Of a stretch of DNA of 44,557 nucleotides, positions 17,079 through 26,081 are shown one piece after another. The translations under genes were made by a program, and so were the position numbers. How positions within the stretch are numbered: position 1 is the stretch's first letter; every line of letters begins with the position of its first letter. This stretch comes from a virus. The DNA lies in the IMG/VR virus record IMGVR_UViG_3300050821_000611, positions 1-44,557 of that record; one strand, written 5' to 3'. The notes under the pieces are model-generated. The model searched no databases. It had not been told where the DNA came from and saw nothing but the letters and a program-made list of their open reading frames with translations.

Positions 17079-17504
17079 ATGAATGGATGTGAGACCCGAG
17101 AGGTAAAGACTTGCGCTAAGTGTAGGGTTGAGAAGTCCGTGGAAGACTTCCACCGCAGCAGTTCATCTAGGGATGGCACCCAGTACAACTGCAAGACATG
17201 CAACAAGGCCAGACTCTCCACTCCGGAGAACATTGAAAGGCGTAAGCAATACGCCTGGCTAGCATGCTTGAAGAAGTTTGGTATCACCGAAGATGATTAC
17301 AATGAGATGTTCGAGCGGCAGTTTGGTCTATGCGCAATTTGCCGCAAGCCCGAGAATGACATCAAGCTGGCAGTAGATCATTGCCATGAAACCGGCAAGG
17401 TTCGTGGCCTTCTCTGTAAGCGATGCAATATGGGCATCGGACTCCTTGGCGACAATCCTGACACATTGATTAGTGCAGCCATGTACCTCAAGGGCATTAA
17501 ATAG
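17079..17504 (+). CDS. HNH endonuclease (recombination endonuclease VII family)
   Basis: 141 residues. An N-terminal zinc finger (C12-x2-C15, C38-x2-C41) precedes the Endonuclease_7 signature: C85-x2-C88, DHCH at 100-103, then C113-x2-C116. In phages this type acts either as a resolvase or as a free-standing homing endonuclease. Here it sits between scaffold and capsid genes and seems to have displaced the capsid start (see findings), which favours a homing element. Its own stop overlaps the first codons of the capsid reading frame. Confidence 0.9.
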   Translation: MNGCETREVKTCAKCRVEKSVEDFHRSSSSRDGTQYNCKTCNKARLSTPENIERRKQYAWLACLKKFGITEDDYNEMFERQFGLCAICRKPENDIKLAVDHCHETGKVRGLLCKRCNMGIGLLGDNPDTLISAAMYLKGIK

Positions 17505-17530
17505 CGAACGCCTTTACCGGCACTCTTGCC

Positions 17531-18496
17531 ATGGCCAACCTTGTCCAGACTGCCTTCGACCGGGAGCTTGAGTACGCACTGCGTGCTCAGCCGATGTTCC
17601 GGCGAGTGGCTGACAAGCGTCCGGCTCAGCAGGCCATGCCTGGCTCCAGCGTCGTCTTCGAGATCTATCAGGATCTCGCTCAGCAGATCACCCCACTCAA
17701 TGAGCTGGTTGACCCTGACGCCGTTGCGGCAGGCAACCCGACCACGGTCACCGTTACCCTGAACGAGTATGGTAACGCGATCCTGGTCAGCAACAAGCTC
17801 GACCTGTTCTCCTTCACCGATATCACCGCCGGTCTGGTCAACCAGGTTGCGTGGAACCTTATCGACTCCGTCGACCTCATCGTTCAGAACGTTCTTGCTG
17901 CCGGTACCCAGACCGTGCGCAAGAACCCTGGTACTGGTGCGATCACCTACGGTTTCGGTACGACTCCGACTCAGCCAACCGCACTGAACACCATCGACAA
18001 CTCGACCAACTCTCTCTTTACTTCCACTGTTGCTCGATTCTCCGTCGCCAAGCTCCGTGCCAACAAGGTCCACCCAACGACCAACACGTACTACACCGCC
18101 TACATCCACCCCGAGATCAGTCATGACCTTCGCGCCGAAACGGGCTCTGCGGCCTGGCGTGACCCGCACAACTTCAGTGCGGCTGACAACATCTGGATGG
18201 GTAACATCGGTGAGTACGAGGGTGCTGTCTACCTTGAGACTCCTCGTGCACAGAACCTTCAGTCTGGCGCTGGTGCTGGTGCCACTCAGACCCGCGTGTA
18301 CAACACGTACTACCTGGGTCAGCAGGCTCTCGCTGAGGCTTGCGCCGAAGAGTTCCACACCATCCGTGGTCCGGTCGTTGACAAGCTTACCCGCTTCCAG
18401 CCTCTTGGTTGGTATGGCGTTGCTGGCTGGTCCCTGTACCGTCCTGAGGCCATGATTGTGGCTCAGACTTCCAGCACGGTTCGTCCGAACGCGTAA
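17531..18496 (+). CDS. major capsid protein
   Basis: 321 residues from ATG 17531. Motifs such as RAQPMFRRVADKRPAQQAMPG, then VTLNEYGNAILVS and WNLIDSVDLIVQNVL, match the HK97-fold major capsid proteins of actinobacteriophages as I know them. The frame stays open upstream for nine codons reading ANAFTGTLA, which I recall as the usual N-terminus of such proteins. That part is cut off by the HNH gene, and no ribosome-binding site precedes ATG 17531. Expression may rely on re-initiation after the HNH stop 26 bases upstream. Confidence 0.9.
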   Translation: MANLVQTAFDRELEYALRAQPMFRRVADKRPAQQAMPGSSVVFEIYQDLAQQITPLNELVDPDAVAAGNPTTVTVTLNEYGNAILVSNKLDLFSFTDITAGLVNQVAWNLIDSVDLIVQNVLAAGTQTVRKNPGTGAITYGFGTTPTQPTALNTIDNSTNSLFTSTVARFSVAKLRANKVHPTTNTYYTAYIHPEISHDLRAETGSAAWRDPHNFSAADNIWMGNIGEYEGAVYLETPRAQNLQSGAGAGATQTRVYNTYYLGQQALAEACAEEFHTIRGPVVDKLTRFQPLGWYGVAGWSLYRPEAMIVAQTSSTVRPNA

Positions 18497-18508
18497 CACC
18501 TTTTGATC

Positions 18509-18535
18509 GGGAGGCCCTTCGGGGCCTCCCTTTCT
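18509..18535 (+). terminator. terminator with TTCG tetraloop after capsid gene
   Basis: A perfect 9-bp GC-rich stem (18509-18517 with 18522-18530) closed by C(TTCG)G, an extra-stable tetraloop, followed by TTTCT. It should stop much of the capsid transcript, giving high capsid mRNA and less of the minor structural genes downstream. Confidence 0.85.
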
Positions 18536-18553
18536 CCATGGATGGGAGATGAA

Positions 18554-18736
18554 ATGGCTGCACCACTTCAGGTCGGCTCTAGCGTTGTGGTCTATTACGC
18601 TAAGGGTGACAGTACTCAGGGCGAAGTTGAAGGCACCGTCGTAACTATCGGTACCAATTATCTTGAAGTCCTCACCGCAAGCTCGCTCGACATCTGCATC
18701 GGATGGGCTCGGGTCAACGAAGTACTGGTGAGCTAA
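18554..18736 (+). CDS. 60-residue unknown head-region protein
   Basis: Starts MAAPLQVGSSVVV, with GGGAG before ATG 18554. The frame is open from 18503, but that part overlaps the terminator, so I use the downstream start. Beta-rich by eye. Lying just after the capsid gene, it could be a decoration or head-completion protein. No family recognised. Confidence 0.75.
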   Translation: MAAPLQVGSSVVVYYAKGDSTQGEVEGTVVTIGTNYLEVLTASSLDICIGWARVNEVLVS

Positions 18737-18737
18737 G

Positions 18738-19073
18738 TTGGCTAACTGGCACTTTCAGACTCCAGATGTGCCGAAAGAGAATCCATTTGCATGGAATCCT
18801 CTAATGGAACGCTTCGGTATCACTCGTGGGGTCACCGTATACCAGACTGCCCCTGGTCCTAACTATACAACCAAGCGGCATGGCTCCTATACTGACGAGC
18901 TTGGAAGTGCCAACCTGCCAGTCCAGCCAGGAAATCCATCGCCCCAAGTGAGACCGACTGGCCTCAACACCTTCCGTGGTGGATATGACTGGATCGTTGA
19001 TGATACCACAAAGGCAGACCTCATCAACTCTGGCATTGGAATAACCAATGCCAACTTCACACTTGCTCCGTAG
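18738..19073 (+). CDS. unknown protein, head-tail region
   Basis: 111 residues from a TTG start one base after the previous stop, so initiation depends on coupling; an ATG 66 bases downstream is possible. It contains NTFRGGYDWIVDDTTKADLI near the C-terminus. No domain recognised. Position suggests a virion component. Confidence 0.7.
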   Translation: MANWHFQTPDVPKENPFAWNPLMERFGITRGVTVYQTAPGPNYTTKRHGSYTDELGSANLPVQPGNPSPQVRPTGLNTFRGGYDWIVDDTTKADLINSGIGITNANFTLAP

Positions 19074-19081
19074 GAGGAGTT

Positions 19082-19258
19082 ATGGCTAAGCCAAATAAGA
19101 AGGCTCCACTCGGAGAGGGTGGAAGGTTCGCTGCTGTGGCCAAGGCCGCTGGTGGTGGCGAGAAGGGTGCGGCTATTGCCGCTTCTGCCGGTCGCAAGAA
19201 GTATGGCGCAAAGAAGATGGCTGCCATGGCAGCCGCTGGCAAGAAGAAGGCCAAGTAA
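19082..19258 (+). CDS. 58-residue Lys/Ala-rich basic protein
   Basis: AGGAGG 6 bases before ATG 19082. The protein is strongly basic and helical (MAKPNKKAPLGEGGRF, then GRKKYGAKKMAAMAAAGKK). I have seen this type of small Lys/Ala-rich protein in other actinobacteriophages. Binding of packaged DNA or host RNA is a reasonable guess only. Its stop overlaps the next start. Confidence 0.75.
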   Translation: MAKPNKKAPLGEGGRFAAVAKAAGGGEKGAAIAASAGRKKYGAKKMAAMAAAGKKKAK

Positions 19259-19587
19259 TGGCGGACTATGAGATGACTGAAGGACCGGAGAATCGTCCCG
19301 ATTCTGGGTACGGTCCTTACCAGAAGCCATCATATGAGCAGCGATATAACCCTACTCATATGCCTAAGCCGGATGAGCCCATGCACGGCTTCCCATGCAA
19401 GGACTACTGTTGCATGGGTGCCAGTCCCGGCGGAACCGAGACTCGTCACATGTGGGATGAGAAGGCTGGTCTAGATCAGATCGTTCTCCGGCAGACGCAG
19501 TTCATCGCACAGGGTTACATGAACAGTGAGCACGATGGTCAGCGCCAGGGAATCTACAAGACCAACTCGGCTGGCGACTATGACTAA
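19258..19587 (+). CDS. unknown protein with CKDYCC motif
   Basis: 109 residues, Tyr/Pro-rich N-terminus, a Cys cluster (CKDYCC near residue 47), then a mixed helical part. ATG overlaps the preceding stop. No family recognised; virion or assembly role inferred from position. Confidence 0.7.
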   Translation: MADYEMTEGPENRPDSGYGPYQKPSYEQRYNPTHMPKPDEPMHGFPCKDYCCMGASPGGTETRHMWDEKAGLDQIVLRQTQFIAQGYMNSEHDGQRQGIYKTNSAGDYD

Positions 19588-19855
19588 GGTTGACAACGAA
19601 GTTGTTCGGCCCGCTAGGTGTCGGAGTGGCTGTCCAACCCAGGATCATAAGTCCTACGCTGAATGCTCAAGGGGTCTCCAGCTTAATGCTGGAGCCCTTC
19701 TTACAGCCGAACAGAAGTCCTGGGATTCAGAGCTGAGTGCCTATCGCTCAGCTCGGTCTCAGGGAATCCAACCAGACGGGACCACCATGCCGAAGATCCG
19801 CGCGGCAATGGAATACAGCGACGCTACTGGCGTCGCCTACGGGGGCGATCGGTAG
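19580..19855 (+). CDS. unknown protein with CRSGCPTQDH motif
   Basis: 91 residues from ATG 19580, which overlaps the previous gene by 8 bases. The N-terminal Cys/His cluster (C14-x3-C18, H22 and C28) suggests a zinc site. I recall similar CxSGCPTxDH openings in actinobacteriophage proteins of unknown function. Three palindromes lie inside (19676-19694, 19730-19754, 19818-19836). Confidence 0.75.
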   Translation: MTKVDNEVVRPARCRSGCPTQDHKSYAECSRGLQLNAGALLTAEQKSWDSELSAYRSARSQGIQPDGTTMPKIRAAMEYSDATGVAYGGDR

Positions 19856-20475
19856 TGGCCGAATTGCGAGTGACGATTGACGGGACGTACCCCGCAGGTA
19901 CTCCCATCCCAGTGGCTGCAACTACTGGCGGAAGTTCTGGTACTCCGACCTTTGTCGAGATTACCGATGGAACCAATACTGCTGGTGTCACGGTGGCCAA
20001 TGCGCTAAAGGTAGATGCTTCCGCTGCTGGCGTTGGTGCTGTGAATCAGGGGACTCCAGGTTCCACGGCAAATGCTTGGCCAATCAAGGTGACCGATGGA
20101 ACCTCCACTGCCGGTGTTGCCGGTGGTGCTGGTGGCCCGGCTGGTCTTGTGGTCGTTGACGGCTTCGTCAACCCTGTCACTACCCTTGCTGCCGTAACAG
20201 CCAACACCACAGGAACCACCGTTGACGGTGGTTCCGCATTCTCTAACTGGTCTGCCGTTGCGGTAGCTGGTTCAGCCCCAACTGCTGGAACCCTCACGCT
20301 GGAACTATCGCTAGATGGGACTACCTTTGTGTCGAGTTCTGTCACGGCTTCGGTCACTGCGGCCGGTAACTTCCTTCTTGCTTCTACTGGGCGCAGTGCT
20401 CGTTATGGCCGAGTTAGCCTTACTAATCTCGCTGGCACGATCACACTCACTGTAAAGATGATGGCCTCGGGGTAA
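19855..20475 (+). CDS. predicted head/decoration structural protein
   Basis: 206 residues from GTG overlapping the previous stop (TAGTG). Almost entirely Gly/Thr/Ala/Val/Ser and beta-rich, with an Ig- or jelly-roll-like C-terminus (LTLELSLDGTTF...GRSARYGRVSL). It resembles surface decoration or fibre proteins. No certain family. Confidence 0.7.
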   Translation: MAELRVTIDGTYPAGTPIPVAATTGGSSGTPTFVEITDGTNTAGVTVANALKVDASAAGVGAVNQGTPGSTANAWPIKVTDGTSTAGVAGGAGGPAGLVVVDGFVNPVTTLAAVTANTTGTTVDGGSAFSNWSAVAVAGSAPTAGTLTLELSLDGTTFVSSSVTASVTAAGNFLLASTGRSARYGRVSLTNLAGTITLTVKMMASG

Positions 20476-20477
20476 TA

Positions 20478-20996
20478 ATGGCACAGATGGATATCACAAT
20501 TGATGCCCTGCCACCAGGGGCACTGATCTTCCAGGCGGGAATTGCTGACACTCCGGGCGTCGTTGCAGCCAATAACTTCGTAAGCCTGTTCAATCCGGTC
20601 GGCTCCGGCATTACCATAGGCGCCCTGGGATTCATTGTTCAGAGTTACACAACCGGAAACAGTACTTCAAGCAACTCCCTTCAGACGATCATGACAACGG
20701 CTGCAAGCGGTGGAACGCTGCTAGCTGCAAGCCAGATCTACAAGTTCGACAGTGGCCAGCGAAACTCCAAGGCCGAATGGAGAACTGGCAACCCAACGGT
20801 CACCACCACTGGCCTGCCAATCCTGTCCATAGCCCCCATCAACGCCTCCAGTGGAGGGGCGACAATCCCAGCCCTCCTATCCCCAGGCGGCGGAGCACCT
20901 CCCGTCCTCCATCCCGGCGAGGGTGTCGTCTATCGTACGGCCGGTGGCAACACTTCTCAGATGTGGAACATCGTTCAGGTTTGGGTGGAGTTCTAA
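20478..20996 (+). CDS. predicted virion surface protein
   Basis: 172 residues, beta-rich, with Gly/Pro-rich loops (LSPGGGAPPVLHPGEG). It has the general character of small decoration or tail proteins. Starts 3 bases after the previous stop. No family recognised. Confidence 0.65.
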   Translation: MAQMDITIDALPPGALIFQAGIADTPGVVAANNFVSLFNPVGSGITIGALGFIVQSYTTGNSTSSNSLQTIMTTAASGGTLLAASQIYKFDSGQRNSKAEWRTGNPTVTTTGLPILSIAPINASSGGATIPALLSPGGGAPPVLHPGEGVVYRTAGGNTSQMWNIVQVWVEF

Positions 20997-21361
20997 TGAT
21001 CACATCAAAGCCAGTGGCAGCTGACATTCTATGCGCATCGGCCATAGCTACAACTGCAACCCTTGTGACCGTACCGGCTGGTCGCTGGTATACGGCCGAT
21101 GTAAGTATCTCGGCATCATGCGGATCTGCCTCTATCACTGCGACTCCGGCTGTCACATGGACCCCGAACGACGCATCATGTGGACCGTCGGTCACGACCG
21201 TGCTTGCCAGGGTTACGGTTATCAGTATTGCATCCGCTCCGCAGCAGGGCTCTAGAACAACTGGCATCCTTGTCTATGGTGGCAATACTGGTGGAGTTCT
21301 TAGCTTTGCCACGAACAGTGCAACCACTGCTTCGGTCACCATTAACGGATTTCTTCTGTAG
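20996..21361 (+). CDS. small beta-rich virion protein, copy 1 of a tandem pair
   Basis: 121 residues from ATG 20996, overlapping the previous stop. Pattern and length match the next gene: TLVTVPAGRWYTADVSISAS here versus VVTIPANRYFSFDIQLSAN there, and both end V-x-I-N-G-(F/L)-L. The two are tandem duplicates that have diverged. Probably a decoration or fibre subunit. Confidence 0.7.
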   Translation: MITSKPVAADILCASAIATTATLVTVPAGRWYTADVSISASCGSASITATPAVTWTPNDASCGPSVTTVLARVTVISIASAPQQGSRTTGILVYGGNTGGVLSFATNSATTASVTINGFLL

Positions 21362-21369
21362 GAGGATGG

Positions 21370-21741
21370 ATGCTCTATAATCCAGCGCTCATAGCCACCA
21401 CCGACTTCATCAATGGCTCTGCGACTGCAACCACCACGGCGGTCGTAACCATCCCAGCCAACCGATACTTCTCCTTTGATATCCAGCTGTCAGCCAACGT
21501 CACTATTGCCGGAACTGCTACGCCCAGGGTCACCTACACAACTACTGGTTCCACTGGTGCCTCACCTGCCAATGGTTCCGTTGTTGCCAGGCTCGACCTT
21601 GGAGGACTGGCACTAACCACAACCCAGGCAACCGGTACGGTGGAATTCTCAGGCTATTCAGGTGACCATGCTGTCACTCTTGACTTCAACATCGGAGGCG
21701 CTTCAGGCGCCTCTTGTGTTATCAACGGACTTCTCTTCTAG
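21370..21741 (+). CDS. small beta-rich virion protein, copy 2 of a tandem pair
   Basis: 123 residues, GTAGGAGG upstream. Paralogue of the preceding protein (shared P-A-(G/N)-R-(W/Y) motif after a beta strand, and the common C-terminal ending). A palindrome at 21695-21713 lies inside the 3' end of the gene. Confidence 0.7.
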   Translation: MLYNPALIATTDFINGSATATTTAVVTIPANRYFSFDIQLSANVTIAGTATPRVTYTTTGSTGASPANGSVVARLDLGGLALTTTQATGTVEFSGYSGDHAVTLDFNIGGASGASCVINGLLF

Positions 21742-21749
21742 GGATTGAT

Positions 21750-22667
21750 ATGGCTGTCAGCCTAGGCGACCTGAAAGGTCGTATCTCACAACTCCTCCAG
21801 GGGTACACGAGGAATCAGCAGCAGATCTCCTGGCTGACAGCCCCCATGGCTGCAACAGATACCAGCTTCACCGTTGATACCTCCACCGCCAATGGGGTCT
21901 CTCGTGGACTAGTGGAGATCGGCAGTGAGCTAATCCTCGTCAATACGTTCAATAGTACGACTGGACTCATCCAGGTTTCAGCAGGGACCAATGGTCGGGG
22001 AAGGGAGAACACGACTCCCGCAATCCACTCCGTCAATGACATTGTCACCATGGACCCTGACTATCCGCAGCAGCGGATAACCGAAGCCATCAATGACACC
22101 ATCCAGGCTACCTACCCCGACCTGTATGTCATGAACAGTTTCGAGTTCCCCAAGGTCGCAGCTCGCTACGAGTACGATATGCCAGCTGTGGCCGAAGATG
22201 TCTTCAGGGTAACGGTCGATACTATCGGACCCTCAAGGGTCTGGTTCCCATCTCAGGCCTGGCGCTTCAATCCTCAGGCTTCCCTCCAACCTGTTGACGG
22301 AACCGCAACGGGCAAGTCTCTCCAGATTATGGATATGATCGTCCCCGGCAGGACGATCCGAGTCATGTACTCCCAGAAGCCTGGGACTCTGGTCAATGAC
22401 ACTGATGACTATCTGACCATCGTCGGATATCCAGAACGAACCATTGACATGATTCAGTATGGAGCCGTCGCACGGCTCCTTTCTGGTGTCGAGTCTGCGC
22501 GTCTTCAGCAGAAGAGTGTTGAATCCACCGAACGTGCAGCACTTGTTCCTACCAGTGCTGCATCGAATGCATCTCAGTACTTCTGGAACATGTACCTGCG
22601 ACGCATGAATGAAGAAGTTGACCGACTCCACCAGCTGTTCCCGACCTATCAGACGTTCCTGGCGTAA
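21750..22667 (+). CDS. head-to-tail connector-like protein
   Basis: 305 residues from ATG 21750 (AGGGA upstream). An N-terminal beta domain (residues 20-85) carries E-L-I-L-V and H-S-V-N-D-I-V, a pattern shared with the fibre protein that follows. The rest is mixed alpha/beta with a helical C-terminus. Position between small head proteins and fibre/nozzle genes suggests the adaptor that joins portal to the short tail. Confidence 0.65.
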   Translation: MAVSLGDLKGRISQLLQGYTRNQQQISWLTAPMAATDTSFTVDTSTANGVSRGLVEIGSELILVNTFNSTTGLIQVSAGTNGRGRENTTPAIHSVNDIVTMDPDYPQQRITEAINDTIQATYPDLYVMNSFEFPKVAARYEYDMPAVAEDVFRVTVDTIGPSRVWFPSQAWRFNPQASLQPVDGTATGKSLQIMDMIVPGRTIRVMYSQKPGTLVNDTDDYLTIVGYPERTIDMIQYGAVARLLSGVESARLQQKSVESTERAALVPTSAASNASQYFWNMYLRRMNEEVDRLHQLFPTYQTFLA

Positions 22668-22676
22668 GGACTATCA

Positions 22677-23639
22677 GTGACACAGTCAAGGTTCTACTCA
22701 GCGACTGCTCAGCCGACAGTCCTCACCTCCCCAATGACCGCCTCTCAGGTGACTGCTCAGGTTCAGCAGACGGTTGGCTTCCCCGTTTCCGTGCCGTACA
22801 TCCTTGCCATCGGATATGGAACTTCCTCGGAAGAGGTTGTTCTTGTCACCAACCAGGCTGGTCTTACTCTTACAATTACTCGCGGGTACGATGGCACGGC
22901 AGCTACAATACACAACACCAATGACGCAGTCCGTCATACTTGGACTGCCATGGATGGCAATGACAGTCGGGCCCACGAAGGCTCGACTGCTTCTGTCCAT
23001 GGTGTCACCAGTTCCCTGGTTGGAATCTCCGACACTCAGACTCTGACCAATAAGACCATCAGTACTGGCTCTTCCGTCTCCATTGGTGCTGGCAATATTG
23101 CCACTACCTCGGGAAATGTCACTACCACCTCCGGCAATATAACCAGCTCGACCGGCAATATAAGCACCACGTCCGGAGTCGGTGCAGTTCTATTCGCTCG
23201 CAAGACTGCCGACCAGACTGTTACCAGCACAACGTCAGTCATGGATGCAGATCTCATCGTCCCCGTTGTAGCAGGTGCAACCTATACCATTGAAGGTCGC
23301 ATCTCATATGCGACCACTGCCGCAGCTGACTTCGTTGCCCAACGACTGATCCCGACAGGATCAGTCTTCTGTGAGTTCTCTACGAGTGGACTGTCTGGCG
23401 CATTCACCACTGACTCTGGCCAGGTCCGCATGGTCTCACTGAACAGCAATAGCGTCGGTCCCGTCGGCTTCTCGTTCGATGCAGGCGGAACTTCCACTAG
23501 TACAATCATCCTTGGTGGATTCCTGACCACTGGTGCTAATGCTGGTAACTTCCAGTTCAACTGGGGACAGCTTGTCTCGACAGCAGCGAATACTACAGTC
23601 TTCCAGAACTCTTACATCGTTCTCCGTCGTGTAGCCTAG
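22677..23639 (+). CDS. predicted tail fibre or spike protein
   Basis: 320 residues from GTG 22677 with AAGGA upstream. N-terminal domain (1-90) ends in E-E-V-V-L-V...RGYDGTAA-x-x-H, a module common in phage fibre anchors. The middle (about 125-165) is a Thr/Ser repeat (GNxxTTSGN units) typical of a beta-helical or triple-stranded shaft. The C-terminus is a beta-rich globular domain. It probably contacts the host surface. Confidence 0.7.
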   Translation: MTQSRFYSATAQPTVLTSPMTASQVTAQVQQTVGFPVSVPYILAIGYGTSSEEVVLVTNQAGLTLTITRGYDGTAATIHNTNDAVRHTWTAMDGNDSRAHEGSTASVHGVTSSLVGISDTQTLTNKTISTGSSVSIGAGNIATTSGNVTTTSGNITSSTGNISTTSGVGAVLFARKTADQTVTSTTSVMDADLIVPVVAGATYTIEGRISYATTAAADFVAQRLIPTGSVFCEFSTSGLSGAFTTDSGQVRMVSLNSNSVGPVGFSFDAGGTSTSTIILGGFLTTGANAGNFQFNWGQLVSTAANTTVFQNSYIVLRRVA

Positions 23640-23649
23640 GAGGGTTCTC

Positions 23650-25806
23650 ATGGGTTTCGAGACCCTCGTTCAGCGAATCACATACAAGATCAATGGCCGG
23701 GAGACTTCAGGCTCCGGCCTGTTCGTGCCATCGACCAACCAGTATGACTATGCCATTGGTGGCATCCCATTTCTATCTGCCACCAATGACACACGGCCGG
23801 ATACAGAGAAGCCAGTCCAGCAGCGCAAGCAGCAGTTCGACTCCTTCCATGATCCCGGTGAGCAGAGCCTGAATCAGTGGTGGCTTCGATCCCAGACCAC
23901 CTTTACGGGTGGAGCTGGGATTGTCTACCAGGACCCGGATACTGCGGGCATTTCTGCTGGCACATCGGCGAACCTAAGGTACGGCAAGAGTATCGGAGTC
24001 GATCCATTCTCTGTGCCAGGACTTGTGACTCTCCTCAATGAAGTCAACCAGTCCGTCAACTACACGACGACCGCCAATACAAGTCTTCAGGTTGCCGCCT
24101 ATGTTGACGGCTCCAATCAGAGCCGCGTATGGCTGGTCAATGACAATGGTGATGTGGTCAGTGGTACCCTGCTTGCAGGTGATATCGACTCTGCCAACCA
24201 GAGGACTGGAACCATTGGTCCCAGCGTGCAGACTGGAGCCATCATTGCATACAAGGCCCCCAATGATAACTTCAGCGGCAAGCCTAGGCTGTATGCCTTC
24301 TCTGATTCTGGCATAGCTGGTAACGATGGTCTCTGGCGAGTGCAGGATAATAATGGCGCAGCACTGATTACCGATAGAATCTACAAACCACCGAGTATCT
24401 TCTCAACATTGGTCGGTTCCATGATGGCTGGTCGTGGATTCATTAACGTTGGAGCCAAGAACCTGTTCTACCAGCTTGACCCCAATGCTGCCGTTGACAC
24501 CGCCTGGCCAGCGGCAGTCGCAACACTGCCGCTCAATCAGTCAATCATCTCCATAACCGATGGCCCTGATGCTATTTACGTTGCAGCAAACTCGGATCAA
24601 GCTGGGTATATCTACAAGACTACGTTTAGCAATACTGGCTCTGTCAACGGTCTGACTCAGGTTGCCATCCTGCCCAATGGTGAACGCATCAACAACATAG
24701 CTGCCTATGTTGCCACGTACATGGTCATCTCTACTATGACCACCATCAGGGTTGCGCAGTTCACCGGCTCCGGCATCTCCTATGGACCGGCTATCATCAC
24801 AGTACCAATTGACAGAGCTGCCCCTGGATTCGTAGTAAGCCCAGGGAACTACTACAATTCCAGTGGATTCGGTGCCATAACGTTCTTCGGAACGAATGCT
24901 TACGTAGCCACTCAGACAAGTACAAGTCAACATGATGGCGCACAGGGAATCATTGCCATCAATCTTGGCGTCATACTCCAGGACAGAACCACAAGTGCCC
25001 AGTTCAATCCCTACAGTACCTGGGTATACAGTCCACTATCCACGGACAAGGTGATCAGTCTTACGACTGATGCATCCGGGCGCATCATATATACAACCGC
25101 CGGCCCGGTACTTCCCGGTACGGCAGTTGGCAAGCTTTGGGTTCAGCATTCGACAAGGATCATAAACACTGGTTACCTTGACACTGGTCGCTGCAGGTTC
25201 AATACCCTTGAGCCGAAGCTGTTCAAGTTCTTCTCTATCAAGACTCCGGTTCCCCTTCAGGGGAACCTTACTGTCTCTGTTCTGGGGGATGACGGAAGTC
25301 TCACCAACTATGTAACCTACGGTCCGACCGGAACAGATCCAGGAACCAGTGACATTGCCACCCCCGTCCCTCCTGGTCCACGGAACTGGGAAGCTCTTCG
25401 CTTCACGTTCAATAGAAGCGTAACGGATGACACCAAATGCTCCCAAATGGACTCCTGGCAGATTAAGGCGCTTCCTGGAACCCTGAAGCAGAGGACTATC
25501 ACCAGGCAGTTCCTGTGCTTCAACAGCCAGAAGGACAAGGGTGGCCAGACTGTCACTGGTGACACGCAGGCACTTGACCAACTCACTGCTATCAGGCAGA
25601 TGTGCCAACGCGGAGACACGGTAACCTTCCAGGATCTGGTCAACAATATCTCGGACCAGGTCATCATTGATGACTATCAGTTCACCATGCTGGCAACTCC
25701 TGGGCCCAATAAGGAGAACTATGGTGGGTACCTTACGGTCATGATGAGGACCGTTGCCGACAGTGTTCCGCCCATATCCTTCGCGGGAACGGTTGTCGAT
25801 GTCTGA
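23650..25806 (+). CDS. nozzle-like tail protein (718 residues)
   Basis: AGGAGG precedes ATG 23650. The protein is long and beta-rich throughout, consistent with a propeller or multi-sheet fold. It starts FETLVQRITYKINGRET. Its size and its place after connector and fibre genes compare with podovirus nozzle (T7 gp12-type) or receptor-binding proteins. I recognise no enzymatic motif. Confidence 0.65.
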   Translation: MGFETLVQRITYKINGRETSGSGLFVPSTNQYDYAIGGIPFLSATNDTRPDTEKPVQQRKQQFDSFHDPGEQSLNQWWLRSQTTFTGGAGIVYQDPDTAGISAGTSANLRYGKSIGVDPFSVPGLVTLLNEVNQSVNYTTTANTSLQVAAYVDGSNQSRVWLVNDNGDVVSGTLLAGDIDSANQRTGTIGPSVQTGAIIAYKAPNDNFSGKPRLYAFSDSGIAGNDGLWRVQDNNGAALITDRIYKPPSIFSTLVGSMMAGRGFINVGAKNLFYQLDPNAAVDTAWPAAVATLPLNQSIISITDGPDAIYVAANSDQAGYIYKTTFSNTGSVNGLTQVAILPNGERINNIAAYVATYMVISTMTTIRVAQFTGSGISYGPAIITVPIDRAAPGFVVSPGNYYNSSGFGAITFFGTNAYVATQTSTSQHDGAQGIIAINLGVILQDRTTSAQFNPYSTWVYSPLSTDKVISLTTDASGRIIYTTAGPVLPGTAVGKLWVQHSTRIINTGYLDTGRCRFNTLEPKLFKFFSIKTPVPLQGNLTVSVLGDDGSLTNYVTYGPTGTDPGTSDIATPVPPGPRNWEALRFTFNRSVTDDTKCSQMDSWQIKALPGTLKQRTITRQFLCFNSQKDKGGQTVTGDTQALDQLTAIRQMCQRGDTVTFQDLVNNISDQVIIDDYQFTMLATPGPNKENYGGYLTVMMRTVADSVPPISFAGTVVDV

Positions 25807-26081
25807 TGACCATAGGGATTGAATTCATCGTAGGCTGCCTGATCGGCCTTGCTGCAATAGCAGGAGCATTCGTCGGGGGGAAGAGGAACGCAGCCATAGC
25901 AGCTGATACCATCGCCATCCTCAATACTCGCATGGACATCTTTGAGGCCGAGTCCAAGAAGATACCAGCGCTCATGCAGAGGATCGGTATCCTTGAGGAG
26001 CTTGTCACACAGAGGGCAGATGTCGAAGGAGTCAAGGAGATCGTTCTGAGGATTGAGGAGAAGCTAGATGGACGCCCCTAG
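25806..26081 (+). CDS. membrane-anchored coiled-coil protein (lysis module 2)
   Basis: 91 residues. One N-terminal membrane segment (about 3-24, IGIEFIVGCLIGLAAIAGAFVGG), then KR and a helical, heptad-like tail. The layout fits a spanin-like or holin-regulator protein. ATG overlaps the nozzle stop, and its own end overlaps the next gene by 14 bases. Confidence 0.7.
   Translation: MTIGIEFIVGCLIGLAAIAGAFVGGKRNAAIAADTIAILNTRMDIFEAESKKIPALMQRIGILEELVTQRADVEGVKEIVLRIEEKLDGRP

Noticed and set aside
17070-17530. Group I intron containing the HNH gene
   Set aside because: Only 9 bases before and 26 bases after the HNH frame are non-coding, too few for an intron core.
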